From: Shinisaurus crocodilurus
Lineage: Eukaryota; Chordata; Lepidosauria; Squamata; Shinisauridae
Length of the DNA stretch: 64,000 nucleotides
Direction of reading: 5' to 3'
NCBI GenBank assembly: GCA_021292165.1
Contig: CM037878.1
Coordinates: 292,750,971-292,814,970 of the forward strand
Positions 38,018 through 48,603 of the stretch are shown in pieces. Position numbers and translations under genes: made by a program. How positions within the stretch are numbered: the first letter of the stretch is position 1; each line of letters opens with the position of its first letter. Below the pieces are notes generated by a model. The model did not search any database and was not told where the DNA came from. It worked only from the letters and a program-made list of their open reading frames with translations.

Positions 38018-38135
38018 TGACACATTGGCTCAGCTTGTCTGAGCGTGGAAAGCTAAGCAGGGTCAGGCCTAGTTATTACTTGGTTTGGAGACCCCTCCTG
38101 TAGGCCCCTTCCAACTCTATGATCCTATGACTCCT
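38018..38135 (+). mobile_element. 5S rRNA-derived SINE with CR1-type tail
   Basis: GGCTCAGCTTGTCTGAGCGT, GGAAAGCTAAGCAGGGTCAG, GTTATTACTTGGTTTGGAGA, then CCCCTTCCAACTCTATGATC. It is shortened in the middle relative to 41236-41410. Confidence 0.85.
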
Positions 38136-38500
38136 ATGTGCAGTCCAACCAGCACCAGCAGAATATGAGGTGACGTTCTGTTGCCACCCCCCACCCCCAC
38201 CCCGGAACCTCAACCAACTTTTTTGGCCCGCGGCAGCCTCGGTCATTCACCAGCCTGTGCACGACCCCACGCAAATCCAGCAGTTACCCCCCTCTGCGTT
38301 AAAATGTATTCACCCATTTCATACGTTGAGTTTACATGGGCAGCGGTTAATTATGCCCTGGATTAGCCTCCTTGCAAAAGCCTGTTAGATGCCACTTAGC
38401 CAAATGGCAGGGAAACGAGATTAAGAGGCAGGGAAAGCTTGAAACCTCATTTAACCGTCTGATGGGCTCAGGCCCAGCAATGCAGCTGTACCTCTATGAT

Positions 38501-38501
38501 T

Positions 38502-38541
<40 letters not shown>
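38501..38541. repeat. (CA)n microsatellite
   Basis: About 20 CA units. The preceding words CAGCTGTACCTCTATGATTG also precede the CA run at 40267, so both derive from one repeat family. Confidence 0.95.
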
Positions 38542-38544
<3 letters not shown>

Positions 38545-38667
38545 TCCCCTTGTGTAATTCGGCATTCCAGTATATGCCCATGCCTGTATTACCGTAGTGT
38601 TTCTTCTGCACACATGTCTCACCACAAGGTAGAGCACCCGCCAGCCAGAGCAGACAATTAGCTAGCT

Positions 38668-38803
38668 CAGGGCTCAACAGCCTTGGGTCCCCAGATGTTG
38701 CTGGCCTACAGCTCCCAGAATCCCTTGCCATTCACCATGCTGGCCGGGTATGCTGGGAGCTGTAGGCCAGCAACATCTGGGGGCCCCAGGCTGGAGAGCC
38801 CTG
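38668..38803. mobile_element. Palindromic hAT MITE, CAGGGCTC subfamily
   Basis: Arms CAGGGCTCAACAGCCTTGGG and GGCTGGAGAGCCCTG. Flanks AGCTAGCT and AGCTAGAT agree at 7 of 8. Confidence 0.88.
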
Positions 38804-38811
38804 AGCTAGAT

Positions 38812-38946
38812 CAGTGTTTCTCAACCTTGGGTCCCCAGATGTTTTTGGCCTACAACTCCCAGCATGCCCCAGCCAGCGTAGCTGGCTGGGGCATGCTGGG
38901 AGTTGTAGGCCAAAAACATCTGGGGACCCAAGGTTGAGAAACACTG
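38812..38946. mobile_element. Palindromic hAT MITE
   Basis: 135 bp. Perfect duplication AGCTAGAT (38804-38811, 38947-38954). The left duplication is also the right duplication of the element before it. Confidence 0.93.
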
Positions 38947-39221
38947 AGCTAGATAGACGTAGGGAGCTGCCTGATAGTCCCGACTTCTTAGCCACAACCC
39001 ACATTACACGCGTACTTTGTAAGGATGCTGGGTTACCGTGCCCACCTAGCCAACTACTGCCTACTGCTCCAACTGGCAGCAGCTCCCCAAGCAAAGGCCT
39101 TCCCCATCAGCTTCTCCCTGATCCCGTTCGTTGCCTGGGGACTTCTGTAGGCAACGCAGGTGTTCCACCCGTGGGGAATGGCTGCTCTCCATAAATCAGT
39201 GGTTTGACTCAGCAGCAGCAT

Positions 39222-39375
39222 TCATAGATTTCATAGATCATAGAGTTGGAAGGAGCCTACAAGGCTATCGAGTCCAACCCCCTGCTCAATGCAGGAAACT
39301 AGAGGAGGGGTCTTCCATCCCAAGTACTAACCAGGCCTGACCCTGCTTAGCTTTCCACACTCAGACAAGTTGGCC
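39222..39375 (-). mobile_element. 5S rRNA-derived SINE with CR1-type tail
   Basis: Minus-strand version of the 41236 copy: CATAGATCATAGAGTTGGAA through GGCCTGACCCTGCTTAGCTT to CACTCAGACAAG. Confidence 0.85.
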
Positions 39376-39401
39376 CTGCTCCTATGCCAAAGGTAGGCAA
39401 C

Positions 39402-40185
39402 CAGGGATGTTGAAGAGTCCTTGGTCTCGAGTCACGAGTCGAGTCACGAATCTTTGGACCCGAGTCTCGAGTCCGAGTCCGAGTCCTTGGTCCAAAATGG
39501 TGACTCACGAGTCACGAGTCCCAAGTCACTCCCAAAACTGACTCCACGAGTCCCTATTAAAATCAATGGGGTTTCCCCCCCAACAAAATAAGGCTACTTC
39601 AGATGTGTGGCTTAAATAAATTCTAGGCACAAGTGTGCCTTTTTATTTCAAAACTCTGCAACTGATTTTGGCAAGAACAGACCAGGCAGACAAACCCAAA
39701 ATAACCAGGCAGGCAGAGGAGGCAGGGAACCCCAAAGCAGGCAGGCACAGGCCTTTGTCTTGGACAATTCAACTGTTGAACTGGTCAAGAAGAGACCAGG
39801 CAGGCAGAGGAGGCTGGGAACCCCAGACAGGCAGGCAGAGGCAGCCAAACCCAAAATGCCTGACCCTAACCCAAACCCCCCACAACAACACATCAATCAA
39901 AATAAATCTCAACACATCGTTGGGGCTGCGCTCCTGGTAGCTGTCCATAGTGGCCGAGCAGCGGCGCGCCTCGCTTCCATGCACTCTTCACCGGTGATCG
40001 CGCTCCTTCTGGCACAGCCAGAAGACTCGTCAACAGCCCAGGGATGTTGACGAGTCCTTGGTCTCGAGTCCCGAGTCGAGTCTCGAGTCCCATTAAAAAT
40101 ATTGGGACTCGAGTCCGAGTCGAGTCAGAGGGGGGACTCAGTCCGACTCACGAGTCGAGTCCTCGAGTCCGAGTCCCCATCCCTG
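39402..40185. mobile_element. Non-autonomous hAT element rich in GACTCGAGTC words, copy 2
   Basis: Same termini CAGGGATG/CATCCCTG as 22076-22760. Flanks TAGGCAAC (39394-39401) and CAGGCAAC (40186-40193) differ by one base. It carries about 120 bp (39910-40035) absent from copy 1, including CATCGTTGGGGCTGCGCTCC. Confidence 0.87.
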
Positions 40186-40799
40186 CAGGCAACCTTTGGG
40201 CCCCCCCAAGGATGATGGGTGATAGGTCAGAGGCTGCAGCAATGCAGCTGTACCTCTATGATTGCCACACACACACACACACGTACACACAGTAAGGCAC
40301 ACACACTGTACGACTCCCCGCCCCCATCTCAGCATGTAGGGATGAGGAGAAGCCCCATCAACAGAGAATAACGCAGCAAAGCTTTCCCTGACATGGAGAT
40401 GATGTGGTGGGGAAAGCATTGACTAATCCATTGCTGTACGTTGGCGGTTCCGGGCCAAAAGAAGGGGGGGGGCAACTCTAGCTCCCAGAGAAGTAAGGAC
40501 TGATGTGCCCGTATGAGGACGCTCCTGTGCTTATTCACTGACTGACTGACTGACTGAGGGAGATGCAACCAACGGAGTAAACCACCACATAAGTGGAAAG
40601 AACTTCATGGCAAGGGGGAGACCAGCCTGACCCCATACATCCGCCAAAGAAGGAACAGCTGCAGGGAGGTGTTTTGCTCTTCCCTGCCAGGGAAAAAAGG
40701 AAAAAACACACACACCCCAAACCCATCTTTAAGAACCTTGGAACTAAGAACTGGCGCCTGAGTTTTGCTTTCTTCCTCCTCCCTCCCAATCCCTTTTCC

Positions 40800-41000
40800 T
40801 TTTGTGTCATGTCTTTTAGATTGTAAGTCTGAGGGCAGGGACTGTCTAATATTAATCTTTGTAAGCCACTCTGGGATCCTGTTTTGGCTGAAGAAGGGGT
40901 AAAAATACTGTAAGTAAGTAAGTAAATAAATAAATAAATAGACAGACAGACAGACAGACAGACAAATAAATAAATAAATAAATAAATAAGAAAGGGTGTG
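40800..41000 (+). mobile_element. LINE 3' end with (AAGT)/(AAAT)/(GACA) tail
   Basis: TAGATTGTAAGTCTGAGGGC and TAAGCCACTCTGGGATCCTG, then tetranucleotide runs to 40989. This is the 3' UTR type of L2-group LINEs. Confidence 0.6.
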
Positions 41001-41004
41001 GGAT

Positions 41005-41640
41005 TGTGATGGCCCTGCTACCTGAGATCCTTTAAAATCAATATGGGATGCACCTGGAGGCTTGGCTTCTGTGCAGCAAGAGAGAGGGCCTTCTCAGTGG
41101 CAGCCCCCCCCCATTTATGGAATGATCTCCCCACTGAAGCCTGCCTGGCACCAACTCTGTCATCTTTTCTGCGCCATGTTAAGACTGCCCTTTTCTCCCA
41201 GGCATGTAACCACATTTCATGGCACTTAAGGATAATACAGGCCCGTGGCTCACGCTGGCTCAGCTTGTCTGAGCGTGGAAAGCTAAGCAGGGTCAGGCCT
41301 GGTTATTACTTGGATGGGAGACCCCGCCCCTCCTCTAGTTTCCTGCACTGAGCAGGGGGTTGGACTCGATGGCCTTGCAGTCCCCTTCCAACTCTATGAT
41401 CCTATGATGAAGTGTATTTAATGGCCTGATGAGGCATGTACATCAGCTGCTTTTAACAGGTCTAGCCGTACTAAAATTGGTTTAGCTACTAAATTGGTTT
41501 TTAAATTCTGTAATATGGAAAAAATTGTTGTTTGTATGCTGTTTTTGCACTATTTTTTTATTGTATTGCATTCTATGAACTGCTGTGAGCCGCTCAGAGA
41601 GCTTTGGCTTTTGGGAGGTATCGAAATTTATTTATTTATT
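41005..41640 (+). mobile_element. L2-like LINE 3' end, interrupted by a 5S SINE
   Basis: GAGGGCCTTCTCAGTGGCAG, CATTTATGGAATGATCTCCC, then after the SINE CTGTGAGCCGCTCAGAGAGC and (TTTA)n. Confidence 0.72.
41236..41410 (+). mobile_element. 5S rRNA-derived SINE with CR1-type tail, best copy
   Basis: GAAAGCTAAGCAGGGTCAGG, CCTGGTTATTACTTGGATGG and GAGACC match 5S rRNA almost base for base through its internal control region. The 3' part GGGGGTTGGACTCGATGGCC, TTCCAACTCTATGATCCTAT is a CR1-type tail. It interrupts an L2-like LINE. Confidence 0.9.
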
Positions 41641-42163
41641 TATTGTATTTTTGAATCACCCATCTGGCCAGTCATCCAGCCACACAGAGCAGCCGCCTTA
41701 CCCAAGCTGGTTCGCTCCAGATGTGTTGGAGCGTTGGCCATGCTGGCTGGGAATGATGGGTGTTGCAGTCCAAGAACCCGCTTGAGGGAGGCTGAGACAG
41801 AAGGTACGGAACTCTGCTCCATCTAGCTCAGTTCCGTCTGCTCTGGCTGGCAGCGGTTCTGGAACCTGAGCATGTGGGGTCGGGGGAGAGAGAAAGGGCA
41901 GATTTTAGCCAGGAGGGGTTACAAAAGTGGCCCGTGTAGGATAATCCAGCTGTATGACCTCTGCACGGGGAGATGGAGCGAAGCCTTCGGTTTATGCTTG
42001 TCACCAAGGAAGGCAGAGTGGGCCTGAATGCTGTGGTCCAGGTATGACATCACCAACAGCCAATCAGAGGGAAGCTGCAGCATCCCAAAGCGGTTCCCCA
42101 TCACCTCTGTAGCGGACTGTCTTTTGCAGACTTGCTTCCCTTTCCTCTTTTTGTTTGGGCTTT

Positions 42164-42207
42164 GCGTGCGCGCGCACGCACGCACGCACACACACACACA
42201 CACACAC
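42164..42207. repeat. (CG/CA)n alternating repeat
   Basis: GCGTGCGCGCGCACGCACGC followed by CACACA units, a purine-pyrimidine alternation with potential to form Z-DNA. Confidence 0.9.
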
Positions 42208-42639
42208 CTTCCTCCACTCCTCCCCTCTCTGACCCCAAGGTCAGATTAGAAATTTAATTCAGGGCCAAGTTTCTTTCCTTCTCCCCTGCGTGGTTGTATC
42301 TTATCATCCGAGCAGGGTTGATCATTCAGCCGAGGCACCCTTCTCTAAAGGCCTGGGTTTTAAGATTGCACCAGAGTTCGGGGGGGCGAGAGACACGGAG
42401 GCTGGAAAGACGAAGGGAAATACAGAGCCCCCACGGTATCCGTGCCTCGTAATCCGAGAGCGCCACACAGAGCATGGCGCGCCACTGTTAAATAAGTCAT
42501 GATCAGACAAAAGGCATCCTGGAAAAGGAGGACATGGATATGTGCCCTCTTTCTGTGCCAAGCGACCGAGCAGCCTGGCCTGCTAGAAATCCACCAAGGT
42601 CACCTTGCATGACCCTGAAGGACTAAGACAACCTTCCCC

Positions 42640-43192
42640 TTTACAGAAATATCGAAAATTATTGGTACTAATTTAGAGGTCTGTCCAAAATTAGCATTGT
42701 TATCAATAACTGAGAAGCTTATTTGTGATCAAAATACGAAGGAGTTCATTGTAAACTTGTTAACTGCGGCCAGGCTAATGATAGCGAGAAATTGGAAAGT
42801 ACAACATGTTTTCCTAATAACAGACTGGTATAAGGAAGTTTGGGACATAGCCCTAAATGATAAACTAACTAGTAGTATCAAATGCAAAAAAGGATTGCTA
42901 AAGAAGAATAATTTTATGGAGATATGGAATCAATTACTAGACTATGTATTAATAAAGGGGAAGGGTAACATGCCTTGTCAGGATATGTTATATTTTTGGA
43001 ATTTAGACTTTATTTGATCAAGAGGATAGAAGTATATTACTTGGTCCCTTGGAGGGTGGGGGGGAGCACTTTATGATTTATTGTATGTTGATTATGTTAT
43101 ATTTGTGTGATAATTTTGTATTTTGCTAAATATATTTTCTGTGTTATAATTTGTTTTGAAAAATAAATAAAATATTAAAATAAAATAAAATA
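42640..43192 (+). mobile_element. L1 LINE 3' end (ORF2 C-terminus, UTR, poly-A)
   Basis: The frame 42697-43017 has LLTAARLMIARNWKVQHVFL, KEVWDIALNDKLTSSIKCKK and stops. The L1 ORF2 C-terminus typically holds AAR-LIARNWK and WD-A--DKLT. A T-rich UTR and AAATAAAATAAAATAA end follow. Confidence 0.82.
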
Positions 43193-43330
43193 AGACAACC
43201 TTCCCCAAACTGGTGCCACGCTGGCTGGGCATGATGGGAGTTGCAGTCCAACACATCTGCAGGGCATGATGGGAGTTGCAGTCCAACACATGGGGGCGGC
43301 GCGGCGGCACCGGGTTCAGGAAGGCTGAGC
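43192..43330. mobile_element. Inverted-repeat element, AGCCTTCCCCAAC family
   Basis: AACCTTCCCCAAACTGGTGC, with GGGCATGATGGGAGTTGCAG present twice (43228 and 43261). Confidence 0.65.
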
Positions 43331-43620
43331 CGAAGCAACCAGAAGGAGGGGGAGGATAAGAACATGAGCTGTGGGGAATCCTGCTGGATCTGACCAAGGA
43401 TCCATCCAATACTGGTTCTGTTCCCAAAGGTGGCCATTTAGATGCCTCTAGGAAGCCCAGGAGCACCAGGGCACCCAGTGAGTAGCCCTCCTCCACTCTT
43501 TGCCCCCCCGCAGGCAATTTGAGCCCCTCCATATGTCTTCCATCTGCTTTGTACCAGTAATAAGCCCTAAAAGGTTGGCTGTATTCCAAACAGAATTTAG
43601 GATGCTGGTTCTCTCCAGGA

Positions 43621-43700
43621 GGTGCTAGGCATGTTTACTCAGAAGTAAGTCTCATCTAGTTCAGTAGCCGTTACCACCAAGTAGTAAGTGTGCATAAGGT
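43621..43700. repeat. AGTAAGTCCC inverted repeat family
   Basis: TGCTAGGCATGTTTACTCAG, AAGTAAGTCTCATCTAGTTC. Confidence 0.65.
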
Positions 43701-44017
43701 TGCCGCCTTATTTATTTATATCCTGCCCTGTCCCAAGGGCTTGGGGTGGGTACAGTTTTACATAATCTGAAATATGTCTCTGTCCTCCAGACGCCAGAAC
43801 TTTTCGCAGGGCTTGGTAGCCAGTCACTATTTCTAGTAGTAAGTGAAGCCTGACTTGCTGCTCTTCAAAGTAATCGTGTCCAATTCTTACCTGCTGCCCA
43901 GCTAGTTTTTGTGTTTTGTGTTTTAAAAACCAAGGTAAGAATGATGGGGGGGGGGGGTTGTCTTTGTAGAAGCCTGTCCCCTCCAACCCAAGAAACTGTT
44001 GTCCTGACCCCAAACAC

Positions 44018-44240
44018 AGCCTGATTCCCCACTTACCTGGGAATAGGCCCTATTGAACTCACTGGGACTTACTTCTGAGTAAGCACACATAGGCCTGTGC
44101 GGTAAGGTTGCAATCCTATCTATACAGTTGCTAGGGAATAACTTACTTCTGAGTAAACATTGCACTGATTGCACTGTTCCAGAATACACAACCTGTGTCT
44201 ACTCAGAAGTAAGTCCCACTGTATTCTATGGGGCTTACTC
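44018..44240. repeat. Two AGTAAGTCCC inverted repeats
   Basis: TTGAACTCACTGGGACTTAC with TTACTTCTGAGTAA, then CTCAGAAGTAAGTCCCACTG with GGGGCTTACTCCCAGGC. The units face each other around 44130. Confidence 0.7.
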
Positions 44241-45042
44241 CCAGGCTAGTGTATTTGGGATTTCAGCCTTACATTACTTTCTTTATGATTTCACATATGC
44301 CAGGGCTGAAGATGTTTATTCAGTTTATCGTATGTATTCTTTACCATGCCTTTCTGCCCGATGGGCCCACGACTTACGTGCATACACAATAAAACGATTC
44401 CCTCTAAAACGCACACAATCCAGACTGAAACCCACAGCATCAGTCTAAAAACCATCCAAACCCCCCCCCTCTTTAGAGCTATACAAGACCTGTATACAAG
44501 AGAATGAAGGGAATGTAAAAATATATAATGCGATTTAAATCCGAATTGCAAACAATGTTTGTGTTTATGCTTTACGCTTCCTATCAACCTGAGCATGGCA
44601 CGAGGAGCTTCAGTTCAGGCCCTCTGCACAAGCTCCAGTGGCCGCCTCCCACCCACTCCTGCCGTAGCATCCTTCCTGCCCAGATGGCCCCTTCGCTCTG
44701 CAGGGACCGGGATCACCATGGCAACAGAGGACTGGATCATTGATTCAGGGATGCTTTCTTTTCTTGCGGCTGAAGAGGGTTGTAGCTGGTACCACATGAA
44801 TTCCTGGGATTTTTGAGCTGGGGCTGTAGGGTTCTGTCTTGGGATCCATTCTGGACATCGGAGTTGCACACACTCCAAATGTCCCTGTTTACAAGGGACA
44901 GACCCATTTCCTGGAACCTGTCCCTCCTCCTTCAGTGTCCCTTTTTGTACTTGTGTGCAAATTTTGATACTGTGATTGCCTAATAGTCTTCTTTTTCGAG
45001 GGTTTCTTTAGCACCCTCTGCAGAGTCTGTAGAAGTTAACGA

Positions 45043-45352
45043 CTGGGTTCAGACAACAGGATAACCCACATTCAGGGGTCGAGTATGGGTTAAGTGTAGG
45101 TTCGTTGAACCATGGGTTATCGTGTTGTCTGAATCCAGCTGTGCTAACAAGCCATGGCTTGTTAACCACAAACAACCCATGAAGAGAACCCATGGTTTGT
45201 TGTTGGGTTATGAACTGTGGCTTGTTCACCATGGTTTATCTCGGCTGGGTTCAGACAGCACAGTAACCCATGTTTCAACAACAACCCACAGTTCAATAAC
45301 CCACACTCAACCCTTGAGTGTGGGTTATTGTGCTGTCTGAAACCAGTCAGTA
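45043..45352. mobile_element. Composite palindromic element, CTGGGTTCAGACAAC family, copy 3
   Basis: Left palindromic module 45046-45135, central block with CCATGAAGAGAACCCATGG, right module 45245-45350. The order and length match 16850-17170. Confidence 0.78.
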
Positions 45353-45445
45353 TTTCTGAGGGGAAGCTTCTTGTCTGCAGCTCACATGTGTATTTGTTAA
45401 CATTTGTTATTTATACAGTGGTGCAGCTAGATAATTGTAGACCCT

Positions 45446-45532
45446 CAATCCTATACATGTCTGCTCAGAAGTAAGTCCCATTGAGTTCAATGGGGCTTAC
45501 TCCTAGGAAAGTGAGCATAGGGTGCAATCCTA
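45446..45532. repeat. AGTAAGTCCC inverted repeat
   Basis: CAATCCTATACATGTCTGCT, CAGAAGTAAGTCCCATTGAG and GGGGCTTACTCCTAGG to GGGTGCAATCCTATGC. A further copy follows at 45899-45965. Confidence 0.75.
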
Positions 45533-45704
45533 TGCCCATCTAGAGAGCACCAGGTTGGGGAAGGCTGATTTATGCTTAGCTCTGAAAAGTTAGTCTGAGA
45601 AGGTCTTGAAAACATCTCCCTTCTTCACTGCAGCCTTTCCTTCAGAATGAGACTGGCTCAGCCAGCATGCCTTCCCCAACCTGAGGCAGCTGGTTGCTGT
45701 AGAC

Positions 45705-45825
45705 CAGTGGCCTCCAACCTTGGGTCCCCAGATGTTTTTGGCCTACAACTCCCAGCATGCCCCAGCCAGTGTAGCTGGGAGTTGTAGGCCAAAAACATCT
45801 GGGGACCCAAGGTTGGAGAACACTG
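45705..45825. mobile_element. Palindromic hAT MITE
   Basis: 121 bp with perfect duplication CTGTAGAC (45697-45704, 45826-45833). Part of one inner arm is deleted. Confidence 0.92.
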
Positions 45826-46213
45826 CTGTAGACCAACACATGTGGAAGTGTTGCATGTATGTCACTTTGCATGGTCTTGGCTCGAAAAAACCAGCTACAG
45901 ATTTACTCAGAAGTAAGTCCCATGGATTTCAATGGGGCTTACTCCCAGGAAAGCAGATATAGGCCTTGCAGCGAAAGGAATTAAAACTTTGCAAAGGTGA
46001 CTTCTTGTGAGGGCAAAATATTTGATTAAAAATGGACATGAGAGAGCTGCACCATGGAGATGGTTTAGAACTGAGCCATAAGCAAATCTCCTAATAATAA
46101 ATTAGTAAGCTTCTATATATATACTTAGGGTGCAATCCTATGCATGTTTGAGAGAAAAAAGTCATACAGTTAAGGGTTGTATATACTAAGGTTATATACC
46201 GGTAGTCTAAGGA

Positions 46214-47092
46214 TGCAATCCTGGAAAATGTCGATCATTTTCTCTATCTTGGCAGCTATCTTTCTGTTACAGCTAACATTGACAGTGAAATCCAGCATCG
46301 TTTGAGCTCCACAAGTGCTGCGTTTTTTCGAATGAAACATAGAGTATTCGAGGATCGGGATATTTGTAAGAAGACCAAAACACTGGTTCATGAAGCCATT
46401 GTATTACCAACTTTATTGTATGCCTGCGAAACATGGACTATCTATAAACGTCACTTCCACCTTCTTGAAAGATGTCATCAACGTTGCCTCTGGAAAATCC
46501 TGCAAATTACTTGGGAAGATAGGCGAACAAATGTCAGTGTACTAGAAGAAGCAAAGACTACTAGCGTTGAAAAAATGATCCTTCGACGCCAACTTCAGTG
46601 GACCGGTCATGTTGTTTGAATGCCTGACTGCCGTCTCCCAAAGCAGTTACTTTAATCCCAACTCAAGGATGGAAAGCAGAATATCGGTGGTCAGTATAAG
46701 AGGTTTAAAGATGTTCTTAAGGCTAATCTAAAAAAATGCAATATAAACATCGAGGACTGGGAAGCTCTGGCCCATGAACGATCTAACTGGAGGTTGGCCT
46801 TTCACAAAGGTTCCATGGACTTTGAAGAAGCCCGAGTGCAAGGTGGAAGGGAGAAACGTGCTAAGCGAAAAGCACGTCAAATGAATCCTTTACAGGACCA
46901 TCTTCCATCTGGTAACCTGTGTCCTCACTGTGGGAAGCTGTGTGGATCTAGAATTGGCCTCCACAGTCACTTACGGACCCATCGCTAGATTCTACACAAT
47001 CTTCTTTAGAATTTCCTCCTTTTAAAAAAATTATTTTTGTAATTTTTATCCTGGAAGACAATCTTACTCGGTCACGAGTGATAGCCTACTAG
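46214..47092 (+). mobile_element. RTE/I-like LINE with terminal zinc finger, copy D (broken)
   Basis: It covers LGSYLSVTANIDSEIQHR up to [20 protein letters not shown]. Two stops interrupt the frame: TGA at about 46617 in place of the Arg of HVVRMPD, and TAA at about 46653. The 3' UTR CTTCTTTAGAATTTCCTCC and GGAAGACAATCTTACTCGG follows. Confidence 0.9.
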
Positions 47093-47115
47093 CTATACTA
47101 AGGTTATATAGTCTA

Positions 47116-47229
47116 AGGATGCAATCCTATGCCTGTTTAGAGGGGGGGGGGGGAGTCCTAAAATTCCCAGCATGGCTGGCCAGGGAACGCTGGGAGGTGT
47201 AGGACTTTTTTCTCTCTAAACATACATAG
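47116..47229. mobile_element. Palindromic MITE, GGGYGCAATCCTATGC family
   Basis: AAGGATGCAATCCTATGCCT to CTCTCTAAACATACATAG around AAATTCCCAGCATGGCTGGC. Confidence 0.7.
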
Positions 47230-47231
47230 TA

Positions 47232-47457
47232 CAGTCATGCCTTGGATTGAGAGCATAATTCGTTCCGGAAATGTGCTTGTAATCCGAAACACTCTTATAT
47301 CAAAACGAAATTCCCCCAAAAAAATTTGTACAGAGATTTTTAATTTAAGCTGTACTATAGTGCTTGTATTGCAAGACGTTTTAAATAAATATTTAAAAAT
47401 TTGCTTGTCTTGCAAAACGCTCTCAAACCAAGTTACTTGCAATCCAAGGTATTACTG
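47232..47457. mobile_element. Tigger-like MITE next to the PGM2L1 CpG island
   Basis: Ends CAGTCATGCCTTGGATTG and CAATCCAAGGTATTACTG, flanked by TA on both sides (47230-47231, 47458-47459). Inner words GAAACACTCTTATATCAA and CAAAACGCTCTCAAACCAAG continue the inversion. TA targets and these ends fit the pogo/Tigger group. Confidence 0.82.
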
Positions 47458-47544
47458 TATAGGAAAGCTTCAAGGGGCCTGTCGGAAATGGGAGTCCACC
47501 CGAAGCACGGAGCGAGAAGGAGAGCGCGCGAAAGACAGCAAGAG

Positions 47545-47564
47545 ACTACATTTCCCAGCAGTCC
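47545..47564 (+). promoter_or_regulatory. ZNF143/STAF-like site in the PGM2L1 CpG island
   Basis: ACTACATTTCCCAGCAGTCC closely follows the known ZNF143 (SBS) consensus ACTACAATTCCCAGNATGC. That motif is usually found close to start sites of CpG promoters. Confidence 0.55.
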
Positions 47565-48492
47565 TCGCGACACTCGCGGGCAATGGCGGCGGCGGCGGGG
47601 AAGAAGTATTGCGCGCGCAGCTAAGTCTGAGCCGAAGGGAGTAAACGCCCCGAGCGCGTGAGAGGCGGGGCCTGGTTTTCTCCCCCACCCTCCCCCGCGC
47701 CGGCGAAGGGCGTGGGCGGGGCCTCGCGCTGGGCGCGTGCGAGCGAAAGTGGGCGGGGCCGGAGGGCGTGGCCCGGCCCGGCCCCTCCTGGCGGTTGTTG
47801 ATGGTTGTTGATGGTTGTTGCTCTCCGGCCGGCGCGACCGTCTCCCAGTCAGGCTGGGGCGCGCGCGCCGGGTGGTCGGGAGCGCGCGCCGCTCCTGTGT
47901 GGTGTGTTTGTGAGAGACAGAGAGAAGTGTGTGTGTGTGTGGGGGGGTCCTCCTTTGTGTGTGTGTGTGTGTGTTGAGGGAAACGTTGAGGGCATTCACT
48001 AGTGGGGGGAGGGGTATGTAAGTGGGGGAGACGTTAAAAAAAATAATTACCCACACCTTTTTTTTTTTTTTTGGTGTGTCCCTCCCCTGAGGAATTTCCC
48101 CTAATTTTGGCTTCGTCTACCCCCCCCCCCCGCCCCAAATTGGACCGTTCCGGTCAGGAGGGAGAAAATGACCAGACTGCAGTGGGGAGGGTGACTGGTC
48201 CCTCCCCCACCCCACCCCCCTTTTAGAGTAGTCCCCCCCCACCCCTTCTAGGGTAGCCCCACCCCCCCACCCTGCTGTGTGCGGCGGGTGGCGTGAGGGA
48301 CCCCCCCCGCGCGCGACGCCGTCCCCGCCCACCCAGCAGGGGCGAGGAGGAGCCCTTGCACGCACGTGTGAGCAGCAGCAGCAGCAGCATCCCGCCGGCG
48401 CGCTTGCACCTTGCGGCACCCCGCAGCCAGATCGCCCCAGTTGTTGTTGTCGCCCCTTGGCCGGACCCCCCGGGGGGGAGGAGGAGGAGAAG

Positions 48493-48603
48493 ATGGGCGA
48501 CCCCCGAGACGTGGGCGACGTGAACTCCAACCTGCTCATCGCCTCCAGCACCGGGGACTCGCAGCTGGACAAGGCGATCTCGCAGTGGCTCACCTGGGAT
48601 CAG
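48493..48603 (+). CDS. PGM2L1: PGM2L1 first coding exon (glucose-1,6-bisphosphate synthase)
   Basis: Thirty-seven codons starting MGDPRDVGDVNSNLL and ending SQWLTWDQ at a strong donor CAG|GTGAGT. The pattern D-NSNLL, TGD-QLD-AI-QWL-WD is the N-terminus of PGM2L1, and the shared QLD...WL.WD block also occurs in PGM2. The NSNLL motif favours PGM2L1. The family enzyme makes glucose 1,6-bisphosphate from 1,3-bisphosphoglycerate and glucose 1-phosphate in the cytosol and is strongest in brain. The catalytic domains are encoded by later exons. I did not find exon 2 before 64000, so the rest of the window is read as intron 1. The start lies in a CpG island and follows a GA-rich context (GAGAAGATGG). 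Confidence 0.86.

Noticed and set aside
38814..39194. Frames repeating [20 protein letters not shown] at many loci
   Set aside because: They are translations of the palindromic hAT MITE and not proteins.
41260..41330. 5S rRNA gene
   Set aside because: Only the internal part of 5S matches, it is joined to a CR1-type tail, and four copies are dispersed; it is a SINE.
47433..48056. 207-codon minus-strand frame in the CpG island
   Set aside because: Long frames are expected by chance in GC-rich DNA; the content is low-complexity Pro, Arg and Thr with no conserved segment.
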